This document shows, piece by piece, positions 1 to 7,869 of a DNA stretch of 14,328 nt (within the stretch, counting starts at the first letter, position 1; the number at the start of each line of letters is the position of its first letter). Under the pieces are notes generated by a model that was given only the letters and a program-made list of their open reading frames with translations, ran no database searches and was not told the origin of the DNA. Both the position numbers and the translations under genes were made by a program. The stretch is from Terriglobia bacterium. GTDB taxonomy: Bacteria; Acidobacteriota; Terriglobia; UBA7540. The stretch is taken from the NCBI GenBank assembly GCA_030049455.1, contig JASIKV010000250.1, forward strand, positions 1 through 14,328, written 5' to 3'.

Positions 1-63
1 TTCCATTTTCCCTCGATTCTCCCCCGTCCGCGTCGAGTCGAAAGCCTTTCCGGCGCGGCACCA

Positions 64-846
64 CTATTTTTTCACTTCGTCTGTGGACGAGGGAATGAGT
101 TTCCCCATCAGCAAGCTGAGTAACTCAATGGGAACGGGAAAGACCACGGTCGTATTCTTTTCCGTGCCGATTTCGACCAGCGTCTGGAGATAGCGCAGGG
201 TGATGGCGACGGGTTCCTTGGCGATGACGTTGGCAGCTTCGGAAAGCTTGGCCGACGCTTGATATTCGGCGTCCGCGTGAATGATTTTCGCGCGTCGCTC
301 GCGCTCGGCCTCGGCCTGTGCCGCGATGGCGCGCTGCATTTCCTGCGGCAGGTCCACTTGCCGAACTTCCACCTTTGTCACCTTGATTCCCCAGGGCTCG
401 GTGTGCTCGTCCAGAATGGATTGCAGACGCGCATTCAACTTCTCCCGTTGGGAGAGCAGGTCATCCAGCTCAACTTCTCCCAGAACCGATCGCAGGGTTG
501 TCTGTGCCAGTTGCTCGACGGCGTAGCGGTAATTCTCAAGCTCCACGAAGGCCTGCTGCGCGCTGATCACGCGAAAATACACAACAGCGCTAACTTTAAG
601 TGAAACGTTATCCCGCGTGATAATATCCTGTGGGGGGATATCCCAGGTTATGATGCGAAGGGACACCCGAACCACTTTGTCGATGGGCCAAAGGACAAAA
701 ATCAGCCCCGGCCCTTTGTCCGGTTTCTGAAGCCGGCCCAAGCGAAAAACTACAGCTCGCTCGTACTCCCGCAAAATATTGATGCACTTTGTTACCCAGA
801 AAAAGAGAATAATGACCAATCCTACCAGCCATCCCCCCATGTCCAT
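64..846 (-). CDS. Slipin (stomatin-like SPFH/band 7 membrane protein)
   Basis: This is a 260-residue slipin, a stomatin-family protein that forms membrane-anchored oligomers and organises membrane microdomains. A hydrophobic segment at about residues 5-19 anchors it. The SPFH/band 7 domain follows, roughly 23-180, with the typical 'EYERAVVFRLGR' entry and 'GIKVTKVEVRQVDLP' core. A charged helix, about 172-210, contains the slipin signature 'RAKIIHADAE'. The C-terminus has a hydrophobic stretch (about 232-248, 'VVFPVPIELLSLLMG'); in archaeal slipin the equivalent region is cleaved by its NfeD partner. The ATG at 846 is preceded by a GGGGGTG Shine-Dalgarno-like sequence, and a second ATG lies two codons in. 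It sits 82 nt downstream of nfeD, the classical nfeD-slipin order. The length is normal for the family. No obvious terminator is visible in the 63 bases left of the stop. Confidence 0.94.
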   Translation of the reverse strand: MDMGGWLVGLVIILFFWVTKCINILREYERAVVFRLGRLQKPDKGPGLIFVLWPIDKVVRVSLRIITWDIPPQDIITRDNVSLKVSAVVYFRVISAQQAFVELENYRYAVEQLAQTTLRSVLGEVELDDLLSQREKLNARLQSILDEHTEPWGIKVTKVEVRQVDLPQEMQRAIAAQAEAERERRAKIIHADAEYQASAKLSEAANVIAKEPVAITLRYLQTLVEIGTEKNTTVVFPVPIELLSLLMGKLIPSSTDEVKK

Positions 847-928
847 GGTGCACCCCCGAAACGATTATCGATGAACTCCGCAAAGCCACTCACGTGTGAG
901 AAGCACTGGAGTCTTCCGACACGGCAGT

Positions 929-2242
929 TTACCGGGTTTCCTGCGCTGACTCAACCCGCAGAGTGAGACCTTCCATCTCCCGCACGCGCACGTGTGCGCC
1001 CTGGGGGATTCGCTGTGCGGCGCATGCGCCCCAGAGTTCGCCGCGGATCATAACCTTTCCCGTGGGGTCCAAGTCAGTATACGCGACACCCAGCAATCCG
1101 ATCATCCCCGCCTCGCCCGTTACCGCCTTGCGCCGTTGTGCCGCCACCGCAAAGCGCAAAAGGACGATGGTGATGAGCGCCAGCGGCAGCGCCACGCCGA
1201 GCGCAGTGGAAAACCGGATTCGCCCCTCGGGCCAGGGCGATTTAACCAGGATGATCGACCCGAAAACCAGGGCGACAACCCCACCCGCGGCAAGCACTCC
1301 ATGGGAAGTCACCTTGACTTCGAGTGCAAACAACGCCAGCGCCGTAATGATCAGCAGCACCCCTGCGTAATTGATGGGAAGGAAATTGAACCCGTAGAGC
1401 GCCAGGACAAGCGATATTGCTCCAACTACTCCGGGCGCCACAAATCCTGGATGGGTAAATTCGATGTAGAGACAAATCAATCCCAGCACGCCCAGGAGGA
1501 AAGCGATGTTTGGGTCCGCCACCCAGATCAGCACCGACTCGATTCGCGTCATGGGATAAACTTCAACGTTGGTGCCAGCCAGGTGGAGTGTGGTGGTGGA
1601 ACCATTAAAACGCTGCACTGGCTTGCCGTCGAATTGCGTGAAGATATCGCGCGGCGAGCCAGCCACGGCGTCGATCAGTTTGTCCTCGAGTGCTTCCTTG
1701 TCTGTGAAAGAGGCGCTCTTGCGCACTGCATCTTCAGCCAGAGCTACGTTTCGTCCGCGTTTTTGGGCAATCGACCGGATGTAAGAGGCAAGATCGTTTT
1801 CAATCTTCTCGTTCATCGTTTTGTCGGACTGCATTCCGAGAAGGTCGACGGGATGAGAGGCTCCTGTGTTGGTACCGGGGGCCATGACCGCCAGATCGCC
1901 GGCGAGCAACACAAAAAAACCGCCCGAGGCGGCGCTGGCGCCGCTTGGCGCAACGTAGGTAATCACCGGAACGCGCGATGCATAGATGGCCTGCACCAAT
2001 TCCTGCGTGGCGGTGACCAGCCCGCCGGGTGTATCCAGCTCTAAAAGGATCGCCTCAGCGCCGCGATCATTTGCGTAGGCAATTCCCCGCTCGACGTACT
2101 CTGCGCTCACCTGATGAATCATCATGTCGAGCTTGACTTCAACCACCAGTGGGCGCGGGCCCTCAGCCCGGGCAGAAGAAGAAAATCCACCTGCCAAGTA
2201 GGCCATTCCCAGGAGTGCGAACAGCCGAAATCGGAAGTTCAA
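929..2242 (-). CDS. nfeD: NfeD-family membrane serine protease (long form, ClpP-like domain + NfeD OB-fold)
   Basis: This 437-residue protein is a long-form NfeD (stomatin operon partner). It has a signal peptide (about 1-26, ending 'SSARA'), then an extracytoplasmic ClpP-class protease domain of about 30-205. About five membrane helices follow (roughly 243-365), then a cytoplasmic OB-fold domain (about 375-435, 'GKVMIRGELW...GAHVRV'). The Ser/Lys dyad looks intact: by alignment from memory with the archaeal protease PH1510 (S97, K138), S106 in 'GASAAS' is the nucleophile and K146 in 'NEKIEND' the base. The start is TTG at 2242. A GGGGAAG Shine-Dalgarno at 2248-2254 and the complete signal peptide support it; the next ATG (residue 13) would remove half of the signal. 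TTG overlaps the TGA of the upstream TPR gene (TTGA), indicating translational coupling. The likely substrate is the adjacent slipin. Confidence 0.95.
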   Translation of the reverse strand: MNFRFRLFALLGMAYLAGGFSSSARAEGPRPLVVEVKLDMMIHQVSAEYVERGIAYANDRGAEAILLELDTPGGLVTATQELVQAIYASRVPVITYVAPSGASAASGGFFVLLAGDLAVMAPGTNTGASHPVDLLGMQSDKTMNEKIENDLASYIRSIAQKRGRNVALAEDAVRKSASFTDKEALEDKLIDAVAGSPRDIFTQFDGKPVQRFNGSTTTLHLAGTNVEVYPMTRIESVLIWVADPNIAFLLGVLGLICLYIEFTHPGFVAPGVVGAISLVLALYGFNFLPINYAGVLLIITALALFALEVKVTSHGVLAAGGVVALVFGSIILVKSPWPEGRIRFSTALGVALPLALITIVLLRFAVAAQRRKAVTGEAGMIGLLGVAYTDLDPTGKVMIRGELWGACAAQRIPQGAHVRVREMEGLTLRVESAQETR

Positions 2243-3879
2243 GGCGTCTTCCCCGCTCCAGAGGCGGCGTGAATTTGCTTCAGTAGATCCTGGGCCTGCG
2301 AATTTCCGGGATCAAGCTGAAGCGCCGCCTGTCCCTGCGCGCGGGCCAGGTCAGGTTGATTCAGGGAAAGATAAACGTGTGCGAGCGACAGGTGCGCTTC
2401 CAAGGTGTCCTTCAATTTCAGCGAGGTCTGGAGTTCCCGCACCGCATCCTGATTCTTACCCTCACCGGCAAATGCCTGCGCGAGCAGAATGTGCGGCTGG
2501 GGGTCATCCGGCGAGAGGGAAACCACCTCCGCAAGCTCGTGCTCCGCTTCTCCGAAGTGACTTTCAGCCAGATACGTCTTCCCCTGGGCCAGATGCACGT
2601 CAATATGTTCCTGGGGAGAAGCGTTTGCCAAGCGCTCTTCCATGGCATTATGCACGGCCAGTTGCAGCAACAGGAAGGCGCGGCCATCATAGGTTTTCTT
2701 GAGCCGCGGCGTGGGCAGAACGTCGCCCGCCGGGGCCGCTGCCGCACCGACCTCATGTTCGGCCAGCCAGTCCAACTCCACCTGCTGTGCTTTGCGATCG
2801 CCTAACTTGCCCAGAACGACAGCCAGCAGTGTATGGGCCTCAGAGTCATCCGGATCGGCATGAACCGTCTCGCGGAGGGATTCCGCGGCCTCGGAATAAC
2901 GCTTGTCATGCCAGAGGGCTGCACCCTCGTTGAAACAATAATCCGCATCGGAGGGGTCGCTCAGGCAGGCGCCCTGAAAGTTCGCCAGCGCCTCGGCATT
3001 GTGGCCTCGGCGCCCTTCCAACACGCCAAGATTATTGGCGACTTCATCGAGCGGCAGAGCTTTCTGGAGTATTTCGAACTCTTTCTCCGCGGCCATTTCA
3101 CGGCCCAGGAAAAACTCGTCGACGGCGTGCAGGAATAACGACTCGTCGTACATCGAATCCGACTCCACAATCTTGCCCAGCCAGAGGGCGGAGTTGGCGT
3201 AATCTTTCTGTTCGAAATAATAGCGGCCCAATGCGAATGCGGCGTGATGGTCATTGGGGTCCAACCGCTCTGCTTCCGTAAAGAAGTGCAAACGACTGGC
3301 ATTGTCGGCTGCCACCAAGCCGCGAACGTAGTTCTCAAAAGCATCGAGCCGGAGATCGTGAAAGCGCTTACGGAAGTCCTCCTCACTGCCGACCGTAAAG
3401 TCAGCGTCGTGCGTCGCCAGCAGGCGCCACGCCAAGCGGGTCTGCAAATCCACCAGCTCCGTCAGGTCACCGGAAACCTCAAGTGGTTGCGAAAGCCTCA
3501 AGAGCTTGACGTTCAGCAATTGCGCGTGCGCAACCAGCCGGTTGTCGGTGACCTTGAAATTCCCCAAAATTGCCCAATCCACACCCAGGGTCTCTGCAAC
3601 CTTGTACTGACTTGCCAGAGTCAATGGCGCATCGGTGGGAATTCCCAATTGTGCGTATGCGGCGTTGCGCTCGTCGCGGTCCAGGACATAGTTATCAGGT
3701 TGGGGCAATCGCGAAGAAAGTACCTGAGCAAAACTCTCCGAGATCCAATTCAGATCCGGGCGCGAACTGAGATTTTCAAAGGGGAATACCAGCAGGGAGT
3801 GAACCTCCAACGAGCCGCGAAGCTGCCAGGGGAAACACAGCAGGAGCGTCAAGAGTCCGATCGTTCTTCGCCTGCGCAT
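2239..3879 (-). CDS. Exported TPR-repeat protein with TolB-like N-terminal domain
   Basis: This protein has a basic, hydrophobic N-terminus that looks like a signal peptide ('MRRRRTIGLLTLLLCFPW'). A domain of about 130 residues follows, beginning 'LLVFPFENLSSRPDLNWISE'. It resembles the TolB N-terminal/FlgO-like alpha-beta module often placed before TPR arrays. The rest is mostly TPR helices, with blocks at roughly residues 184-245, 280-350 and 428-540, recognisable by patterns such as 'ALGRYYFEQKDYANSALWLGKIVE'. It probably acts as a periplasmic or envelope scaffold; no catalytic motif is visible. The frame also opens with TTG at 3888, three codons earlier. I prefer the ATG at 3879, since neither start has a Shine-Dalgarno. 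Its stop overlaps the nfeD start by 4 nt. An extended -10 box lies just upstream, so it may head the TPR-nfeD-slipin sub-operon. Residue numbers here count from the TTG. Confidence 0.88.
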   Translation of the reverse strand: MRRRRTIGLLTLLLCFPWQLRGSLEVHSLLVFPFENLSSRPDLNWISESFAQVLSSRLPQPDNYVLDRDERNAAYAQLGIPTDAPLTLASQYKVAETLGVDWAILGNFKVTDNRLVAHAQLLNVKLLRLSQPLEVSGDLTELVDLQTRLAWRLLATHDADFTVGSEEDFRKRFHDLRLDAFENYVRGLVAADNASRLHFFTEAERLDPNDHHAAFALGRYYFEQKDYANSALWLGKIVESDSMYDESLFLHAVDEFFLGREMAAEKEFEILQKALPLDEVANNLGVLEGRRGHNAEALANFQGACLSDPSDADYCFNEGAALWHDKRYSEAAESLRETVHADPDDSEAHTLLAVVLGKLGDRKAQQVELDWLAEHEVGAAAAPAGDVLPTPRLKKTYDGRAFLLLQLAVHNAMEERLANASPQEHIDVHLAQGKTYLAESHFGEAEHELAEVVSLSPDDPQPHILLAQAFAGEGKNQDAVRELQTSLKLKDTLEAHLSLAHVYLSLNQPDLARAQGQAALQLDPGNSQAQDLLKQIHAASGAGKTP

Positions 3880-3895
3880 TCGATTCAACGAACCA

Positions 3896-3904
3896 ATTAT
3901 AGCA
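3896..3904 (-). promoter_or_regulatory. Extended -10 promoter element before the TPR/nfeD genes
   Basis: On the minus strand this reads TGCTATAAT, a perfect TATAAT with the TGn extension. No good -35 is seen 16-18 nt upstream, as is common for extended -10 promoters. Transcription would start about 7 nt downstream, at roughly 3889, directly before the TTG (3888) and 10 nt before the ATG (3879). It would therefore give a leaderless or nearly leaderless message. Confidence 0.5.
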
Positions 3905-3947
3905 CTGCGCAGGGGCCGTCCGGTCGCCCCGGTCCCCCCTCAAACTG

Positions 3948-4769
3948 TCAATTCTTAATCGCCGCCGGAGGGTTTTGAAGAAGCTCGACGAAAGGCGGAT
4001 ACTGGCTGATCTTTTTAAAATCGGGATCCTCGTCGATCAGCTTGCGATCGTTGAATCCGTCCTCCATAGCTCGGCGCAGGTAATGCACCGCGCTCTCCGC
4101 ATTTCCGGTGGAGGCAAAAGCTTTGGCCATGTAGAAATAAAACTTCACATCGGCCTCGCTCGTATGGACCACTGTGCCGAAAGTGGACTCCTCCGACAAA
4201 ACGTTGGGATCAATGGCTAGGGCAGTACGATATTCCTGCACGGCCTCTGGGTACTTTCGCACTCGCGAGTAAGATATGCCGAGATTAATGTGAAATGTGG
4301 CGTTGTCGCCGTTCGTCTCGATGGCCCGCTGATAATACTTCACGGAACGGGAAAATTTTTTCTCCATGTATAGCACGGTTCCCTGGTTGTTCCAAGCCTC
4401 CGCAAATCCCTTATCGGCGCGCGTGGCGCTGGAATATGCCCTGAGCGCATTATGAAACTTGCTCTGCTCCTGGAAGGCAATCCCGAGCTTGTTCCACAGA
4501 ACCGCACTCTTGAATGATGTCTCCTTAAGCGCGCGATAGTAGTAATCCGCTGCGTCCTCGTAGTTCTTCCGCGCCATGAAAATGTCCGCGCGCTGCTCCA
4601 GAGTGAGAACCTTGGGCTGAGGAGACTGCGTGGTGGGCGAACCTGCCGCCCGGGCAACCTGCTCCGGGAGCAAACCGGTTCCGTGCACCTGCGCCAAGGC
4701 CAAGGGACTGACCCCGGCAAACAAGACAAGAGCCACCAAAGGGCCCGCACATTGCTTATTGAGTTTCAT
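3948..4769 (-). CDS. Exported TPR-repeat protein
   Basis: This is a 273-residue secreted TPR protein. It begins with a clear signal peptide (residues 1-26, 'PLALA' before the likely cleavage at QV), followed by a short low-complexity linker. About five tandem TPR units lie at roughly 57-86, 89-122, 123-156, 157-190 and 206-238, with typical packing residues ('AWNNQGTVLYMEKKFSRSVKYYQRAI'-like repeats). The C-terminus ends in the 'DPDFKKISQYPPFVELL' motif that commonly closes such arrays. It presumably mediates protein-protein contacts in the periplasm; the partner is unknown, but the PBP encoded immediately upstream is a reasonable candidate by position only. The ATG has a strong Shine-Dalgarno, GGAGGT at 4776-4781, six bases away. 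It lies 91 nt after the PBP stop, and a hairpin at 4798-4819 falls in that gap. Confidence 0.9.
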   Translation of the reverse strand: MKLNKQCAGPLVALVLFAGVSPLALAQVHGTGLLPEQVARAAGSPTTQSPQPKVLTLEQRADIFMARKNYEDAADYYYRALKETSFKSAVLWNKLGIAFQEQSKFHNALRAYSSATRADKGFAEAWNNQGTVLYMEKKFSRSVKYYQRAIETNGDNATFHINLGISYSRVRKYPEAVQEYRTALAIDPNVLSEESTFGTVVHTSEADVKFYFYMAKAFASTGNAESAVHYLRRAMEDGFNDRKLIDEDPDFKKISQYPPFVELLQNPPAAIKN

Positions 4770-4797
4770 GAGAGGACCTCCCTCAATCAGCCTCAGA

Positions 4798-4819
4798 TTC
4801 CGGCATTGAGAGGCCGGAA
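4798..4819 (-). repeat. Intergenic hairpin between PBP and TPR genes
   Basis: A perfect 7-bp inverted repeat (TTCCGGC / GCCGGAA) with an 8-nt loop lies between the PBP stop and the TPR Shine-Dalgarno. There is no T-run after it on the minus strand, so it is not a canonical terminator. It could be a processing or stability element that sets differential expression within the operon. Confidence 0.5.
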
Positions 4820-4860
4820 GCTCATACTTGGGTCTCGGAATTCGCTACCGAAACTCCATT

Positions 4861-7470
4861 TTACTCCTGTTGCGGGGGTTTTTTCGTAGAATCCGGAGGG
4901 GGGGCAGGGGGAGGGTTTTTCCCCTTGAAAATGGAAAGGAATCTCTTCAATACACCGTTCTTTTTGTCGTCCGATTGCGAACCCGGGTCCGAGGAAGGAA
5001 CCTGAACTACCGTATCGCCGCTCTGCGCCGGCGCGGCCACCGCGGCGGGCGCGGGGGTGGAGGTGCCGGAGTGAAAGAGCTTGCTCAGAATTCCGCCACC
5101 GCTCGTTTGGGCCGCCTGCTGTTGCGGCTCGGTTCCCGCAATGAAACACTCATTGCGCACTGCCACCGCGTCATTGCCGTTGGGAAGGTTCGACGCGACC
5201 TGCATGGGAACCTGCACGATTCCGTCGGGGGCTTCGAAGGGCTTTACATCGCTATAGTCGGGATAGGACGTCGCGCGCATCATGAATTCTGTCCAGATGG
5301 GCAGAGCGGAATCCGCGCCGGCCAGGTTCAATTCGCGGTCGTCATCGTAGCCGACCCAGGCAATCGCCTCCAGGTTGGAAGTGAAGCCCGCAAACCAGCC
5401 GTCGTGCGAGGTGCCGGTTTTTCCCGCAGCCGGCAGGGTGAATCCGCGTGTCCGCGCTCCCGCACCGGTGCCATTGTTGATTACACTCTCCAGCAAATCC
5501 ACCATCAGGTAAGCGACACGCGGGTCCAGCACCTGACGTGTGACTTCGGAACTCTTCCACAGCGAGCGCCCGGAGGCATCATTGACCGCAAGAATAAAGC
5601 GCGGCTCAACGTAGGTTCCGCCATTGGCAAAGATTGTGTAGGCGCCTGCGATTTCCAGCGGAGTCGCCACATACGCTCCCAGCGCGATGGCGGGTGTGGC
5701 CTGCAAATCCTTGTTGAAACCCGCGGTCAGCGCCAAATTACGAACCTTGTCGTAACCCACCATCTCCGCCAGTTTAACCGTGGCCACGTTCAGCGAAAAC
5801 ATCAGGGCCTGCCGCACGGTCACTTGTCCGTAGTATTCCTGCATGTAATTCTCCGGCTCATAAGTTTGATCACCAAACTGGAATGTGGTGGGCTCATCGG
5901 TCAGCAGGGTGGCGGGCGTAATCAGCGGCTGCGATCCATCCACGCCTGAGTTCAGCGCCGCTGCATAGACAAAGGGCTTGAAGGACGACCCAGGCTGGCG
6001 TTTGGCCAGCACGTGGTTAAGCTGGCTCCGGCCATAATCGCGCCCGCCCACCAGCGCTTTCAGCCAGCCGGTGTGAGGATCAATCACCACCAGAGCCATT
6101 TGGGGCTGCAAGGGTTCGGGCGCAGGTTTGCCTTTGAGGGGCTTACCCTTTTTCAATTTCTTATCAACTTCCCCAATGCCGACGTTCACGGCCGCAGAGG
6201 CAGCTTCCTGCAAATCCAGGTCAAGCGTCGTGTAAATTCGATAACTTTGCGAAAGCAGGTCATGATCCGAGAACTGTGCGAGCAATTGGTCCTTTACCAT
6301 GTCCACAAAATAGGGCGCCTGTGTGCCCTCCACGTTTCGCACGACCACGCCCAATGGCGCAGCGGAGGCCCTCTCTGTTTCCGCAGGAGTCAGCATCCCC
6401 AGCTCCATCATGCTCTTCAGTACAAAATTGCGCCGCTCCAGCGCGCGCGTGGGATATTTGTAGGGCGAATAGATATTCGGTCCGCGAATCACGCCTGCCA
6501 GCAGCGCAGCTTCCGGAGCGGTTAAGCTGCCCACGTCTTTGTTGAAGTAAGCGGCGGCGGCTTCGCCAAATCCATAGATGGAAAAACTCCCTCGCTGGCC
6601 AAGGTAAATCTGGTTCGCGTACAGCTCGAAAATCTGTTCTTTGTTCAGACGCTGTTCCAGCAGCAAGGCCAGGAATATTTCATTAATTTTGCGCCCATAT
6701 CGCCGCTGCGGAGTCAATCCAAAGATGTTTCGGGCCAACTGCATGGTCAGGGTGCTTCCGCCCTGCTTGACTTCCTCCGTTCGGAAAATGTCGTGCATGC
6801 CGGAGGCGAGAATGCGATAAAGATTCACCCCATGGTGGGTGAAGAAGCTGTGGTCCTCGGCCGCCACGACCGCGTCCACAACCGTCTTGGGCAGGTCTTG
6901 ATAGCGCTCCAGCCGCCGTTTGCTGCGCGAGCTGTCAAACAGCGTGGTAATGACTTCCGGTTCGAGCTGGTAGCTGCTGATTTGGGATTTGCTGGGCAGG
7001 GAAGTGATGGACACCAGGTGCCCGCCCGAAAACTCCAGCGAGGCCGGTCCCTCCTTCAGAAAGTCGGTCTGGAAGAACGATTCGGAGCCAGGCCTGATTT
7101 CCAGCCGATTGCCCACGCGCCGGTAGGTCCCGACATTCGATCCTCCCTCGTATTCAGAGTAAAGCCCCCTGCGCAGGCGCGCCGCGACCACGTCGGGCGT
7201 GATGGCCTCGCCCGCAAAAACCGGCGTGGGCGCGGAGAACACCAGCGAAGCGTTGTTGAACACGTCACCGCTTAGCCGCGCGTCGATCACGCGCGAGAAG
7301 CGCACGTAGTAATAAACGAACACGCCCGCGGCAACCAGGAAAACCAGCAGTCCCGCGCCCAGAAGGATCTTCTTTCCCCTTCCCCAGCGCGATTTACCCG
7401 GCCGCGCACCTTTCGCGCCGCCCTTCGATACGGACGCGCCCCGCGACGCCGAGATTGACCGGACAGCCAC
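4861..7470 (-). CDS. Class A penicillin-binding protein (PBP1b-like transglycosylase/transpeptidase)
   Basis: This 869-residue bifunctional peptidoglycan synthase polymerises lipid II and cross-links stem peptides in the periplasm. A basic cytoplasmic tail is followed by one membrane helix (about 34-55). A UB2H-like region (about 65-160) suggests the PBP1b subgroup. The GT51 domain shows 'EDHSFFTHHG' with catalytic Glu205, 'GGSTLTMQ' at 237-244 and 'KINEIFLALLLEQRLNKEQI' near 261-280. The transpeptidase domain has all three motifs: S495-S-F-K498, S559-L-N561 and K684-T-G-T687. After about residue 735 comes an Ala/Pro/Gln/Lys-rich tail of about 130 residues with two short amphipathic motifs ('ILSKLF', 'VLKRFLSIF'). 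The start is GTG, 3 nt after the preceding stop and with no clear Shine-Dalgarno, so translation is probably coupled. Assignment to class A is secure; PBP1b rather than PBP1a rests on the UB2H-like stretch. Confidence 0.96.
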   Translation of the reverse strand: MAVRSISASRGASVSKGGAKGARPGKSRWGRGKKILLGAGLLVFLVAAGVFVYYYVRFSRVIDARLSGDVFNNASLVFSAPTPVFAGEAITPDVVAARLRRGLYSEYEGGSNVGTYRRVGNRLEIRPGSESFFQTDFLKEGPASLEFSGGHLVSITSLPSKSQISSYQLEPEVITTLFDSSRSKRRLERYQDLPKTVVDAVVAAEDHSFFTHHGVNLYRILASGMHDIFRTEEVKQGGSTLTMQLARNIFGLTPQRRYGRKINEIFLALLLEQRLNKEQIFELYANQIYLGQRGSFSIYGFGEAAAAYFNKDVGSLTAPEAALLAGVIRGPNIYSPYKYPTRALERRNFVLKSMMELGMLTPAETERASAAPLGVVVRNVEGTQAPYFVDMVKDQLLAQFSDHDLLSQSYRIYTTLDLDLQEAASAAVNVGIGEVDKKLKKGKPLKGKPAPEPLQPQMALVVIDPHTGWLKALVGGRDYGRSQLNHVLAKRQPGSSFKPFVYAAALNSGVDGSQPLITPATLLTDEPTTFQFGDQTYEPENYMQEYYGQVTVRQALMFSLNVATVKLAEMVGYDKVRNLALTAGFNKDLQATPAIALGAYVATPLEIAGAYTIFANGGTYVEPRFILAVNDASGRSLWKSSEVTRQVLDPRVAYLMVDLLESVINNGTGAGARTRGFTLPAAGKTGTSHDGWFAGFTSNLEAIAWVGYDDDRELNLAGADSALPIWTEFMMRATSYPDYSDVKPFEAPDGIVQVPMQVASNLPNGNDAVAVRNECFIAGTEPQQQAAQTSGGGILSKLFHSGTSTPAPAAVAAPAQSGDTVVQVPSSDPGSQSDDKKNGVLKRFLSIFKGKNPPPAPPPDSTKKPPQQE

Positions 7471-7473
7471 GAT

Positions 7474-7836
7474 TTATATCGCTCGATTTTCCGATGAGTG
7501 GGTGAAGTGGAGCTGGAGCGTGTACACCTTCAAATCCACCGGAACGTGGTAATCGAGGCTCACACTCACCTTGTTAGGGGTGGCTTCTACCTTCAAATCT
7601 TCCGCTGCCAGAGGGAGGCCCAGGTCCTGGGCCTTGGCAATGATGGTCTTGCGAATGGCATCCTCGGAGGCGTGCTGAGTTTGCCAGAAAGGAGTCTGGT
7701 TCTGAACCCAGTCATTGAGCTGGTAATCGTTGATGTAAACAGGAATGGTTTTGAAGCCGACGAAGATCAGCGCGGCGAGAAAGGCCAGAGAAAGGACAGT
7801 CTTAAGGGTGATCTTGCCCGACTCCGACAACTGCAT
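7474..7836 (-). CDS. Small single-pass membrane protein, DUF4845-like
   Basis: This protein of about 120 residues has one hydrophobic segment (about 11-29), followed by 'KTIPVYINDYQLNDWV' and an extracytoplasmic alpha/beta region that ends in beta strands ('KVSVSLDYHVPVDL'). The helix-then-'IPVY' arrangement resembles DUF4845 proteins; no function is known and I cannot confirm the family by eye. The frame is open to a GTG at 7863, but I chose the ATG at 7836. It follows GGGGAG (7841-7846) by four bases and gives a short pilin-like N-terminus directly before the helix. It lies between proS (33 nt upstream) and the PBP (3 nt downstream), so it is almost certainly co-transcribed and may act in the envelope with the PBP. 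Confidence 0.82.
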   Translation of the reverse strand: MQLSESGKITLKTVLSLAFLAALIFVGFKTIPVYINDYQLNDWVQNQTPFWQTQHASEDAIRKTIIAKAQDLGLPLAAEDLKVEATPNKVSVSLDYHVPVDLKVYTLQLHFTHSSENRAI

Positions 7837-7840
7837 GATA

Positions 7841-7846
7841 CTCCCC
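7841..7846 (-). promoter_or_regulatory. Ribosome binding site deciding the DUF4845-like start
   Basis: GGGGAG on the minus strand lies four bases before the ATG at 7836. The alternative GTG at 7863 has nothing comparable, which favours the shorter protein. Confidence 0.55.
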
Positions 7847-7869
7847 GTGGGGAACGACACCACTCTGGG

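Noticed and set aside
2842..2990. Possible disruption or module boundary in the TPR protein between its repeat blocks
   Set aside because: The reading frame is continuous and the linker composition is ordinary. Irregular spacing of TPR units is common.
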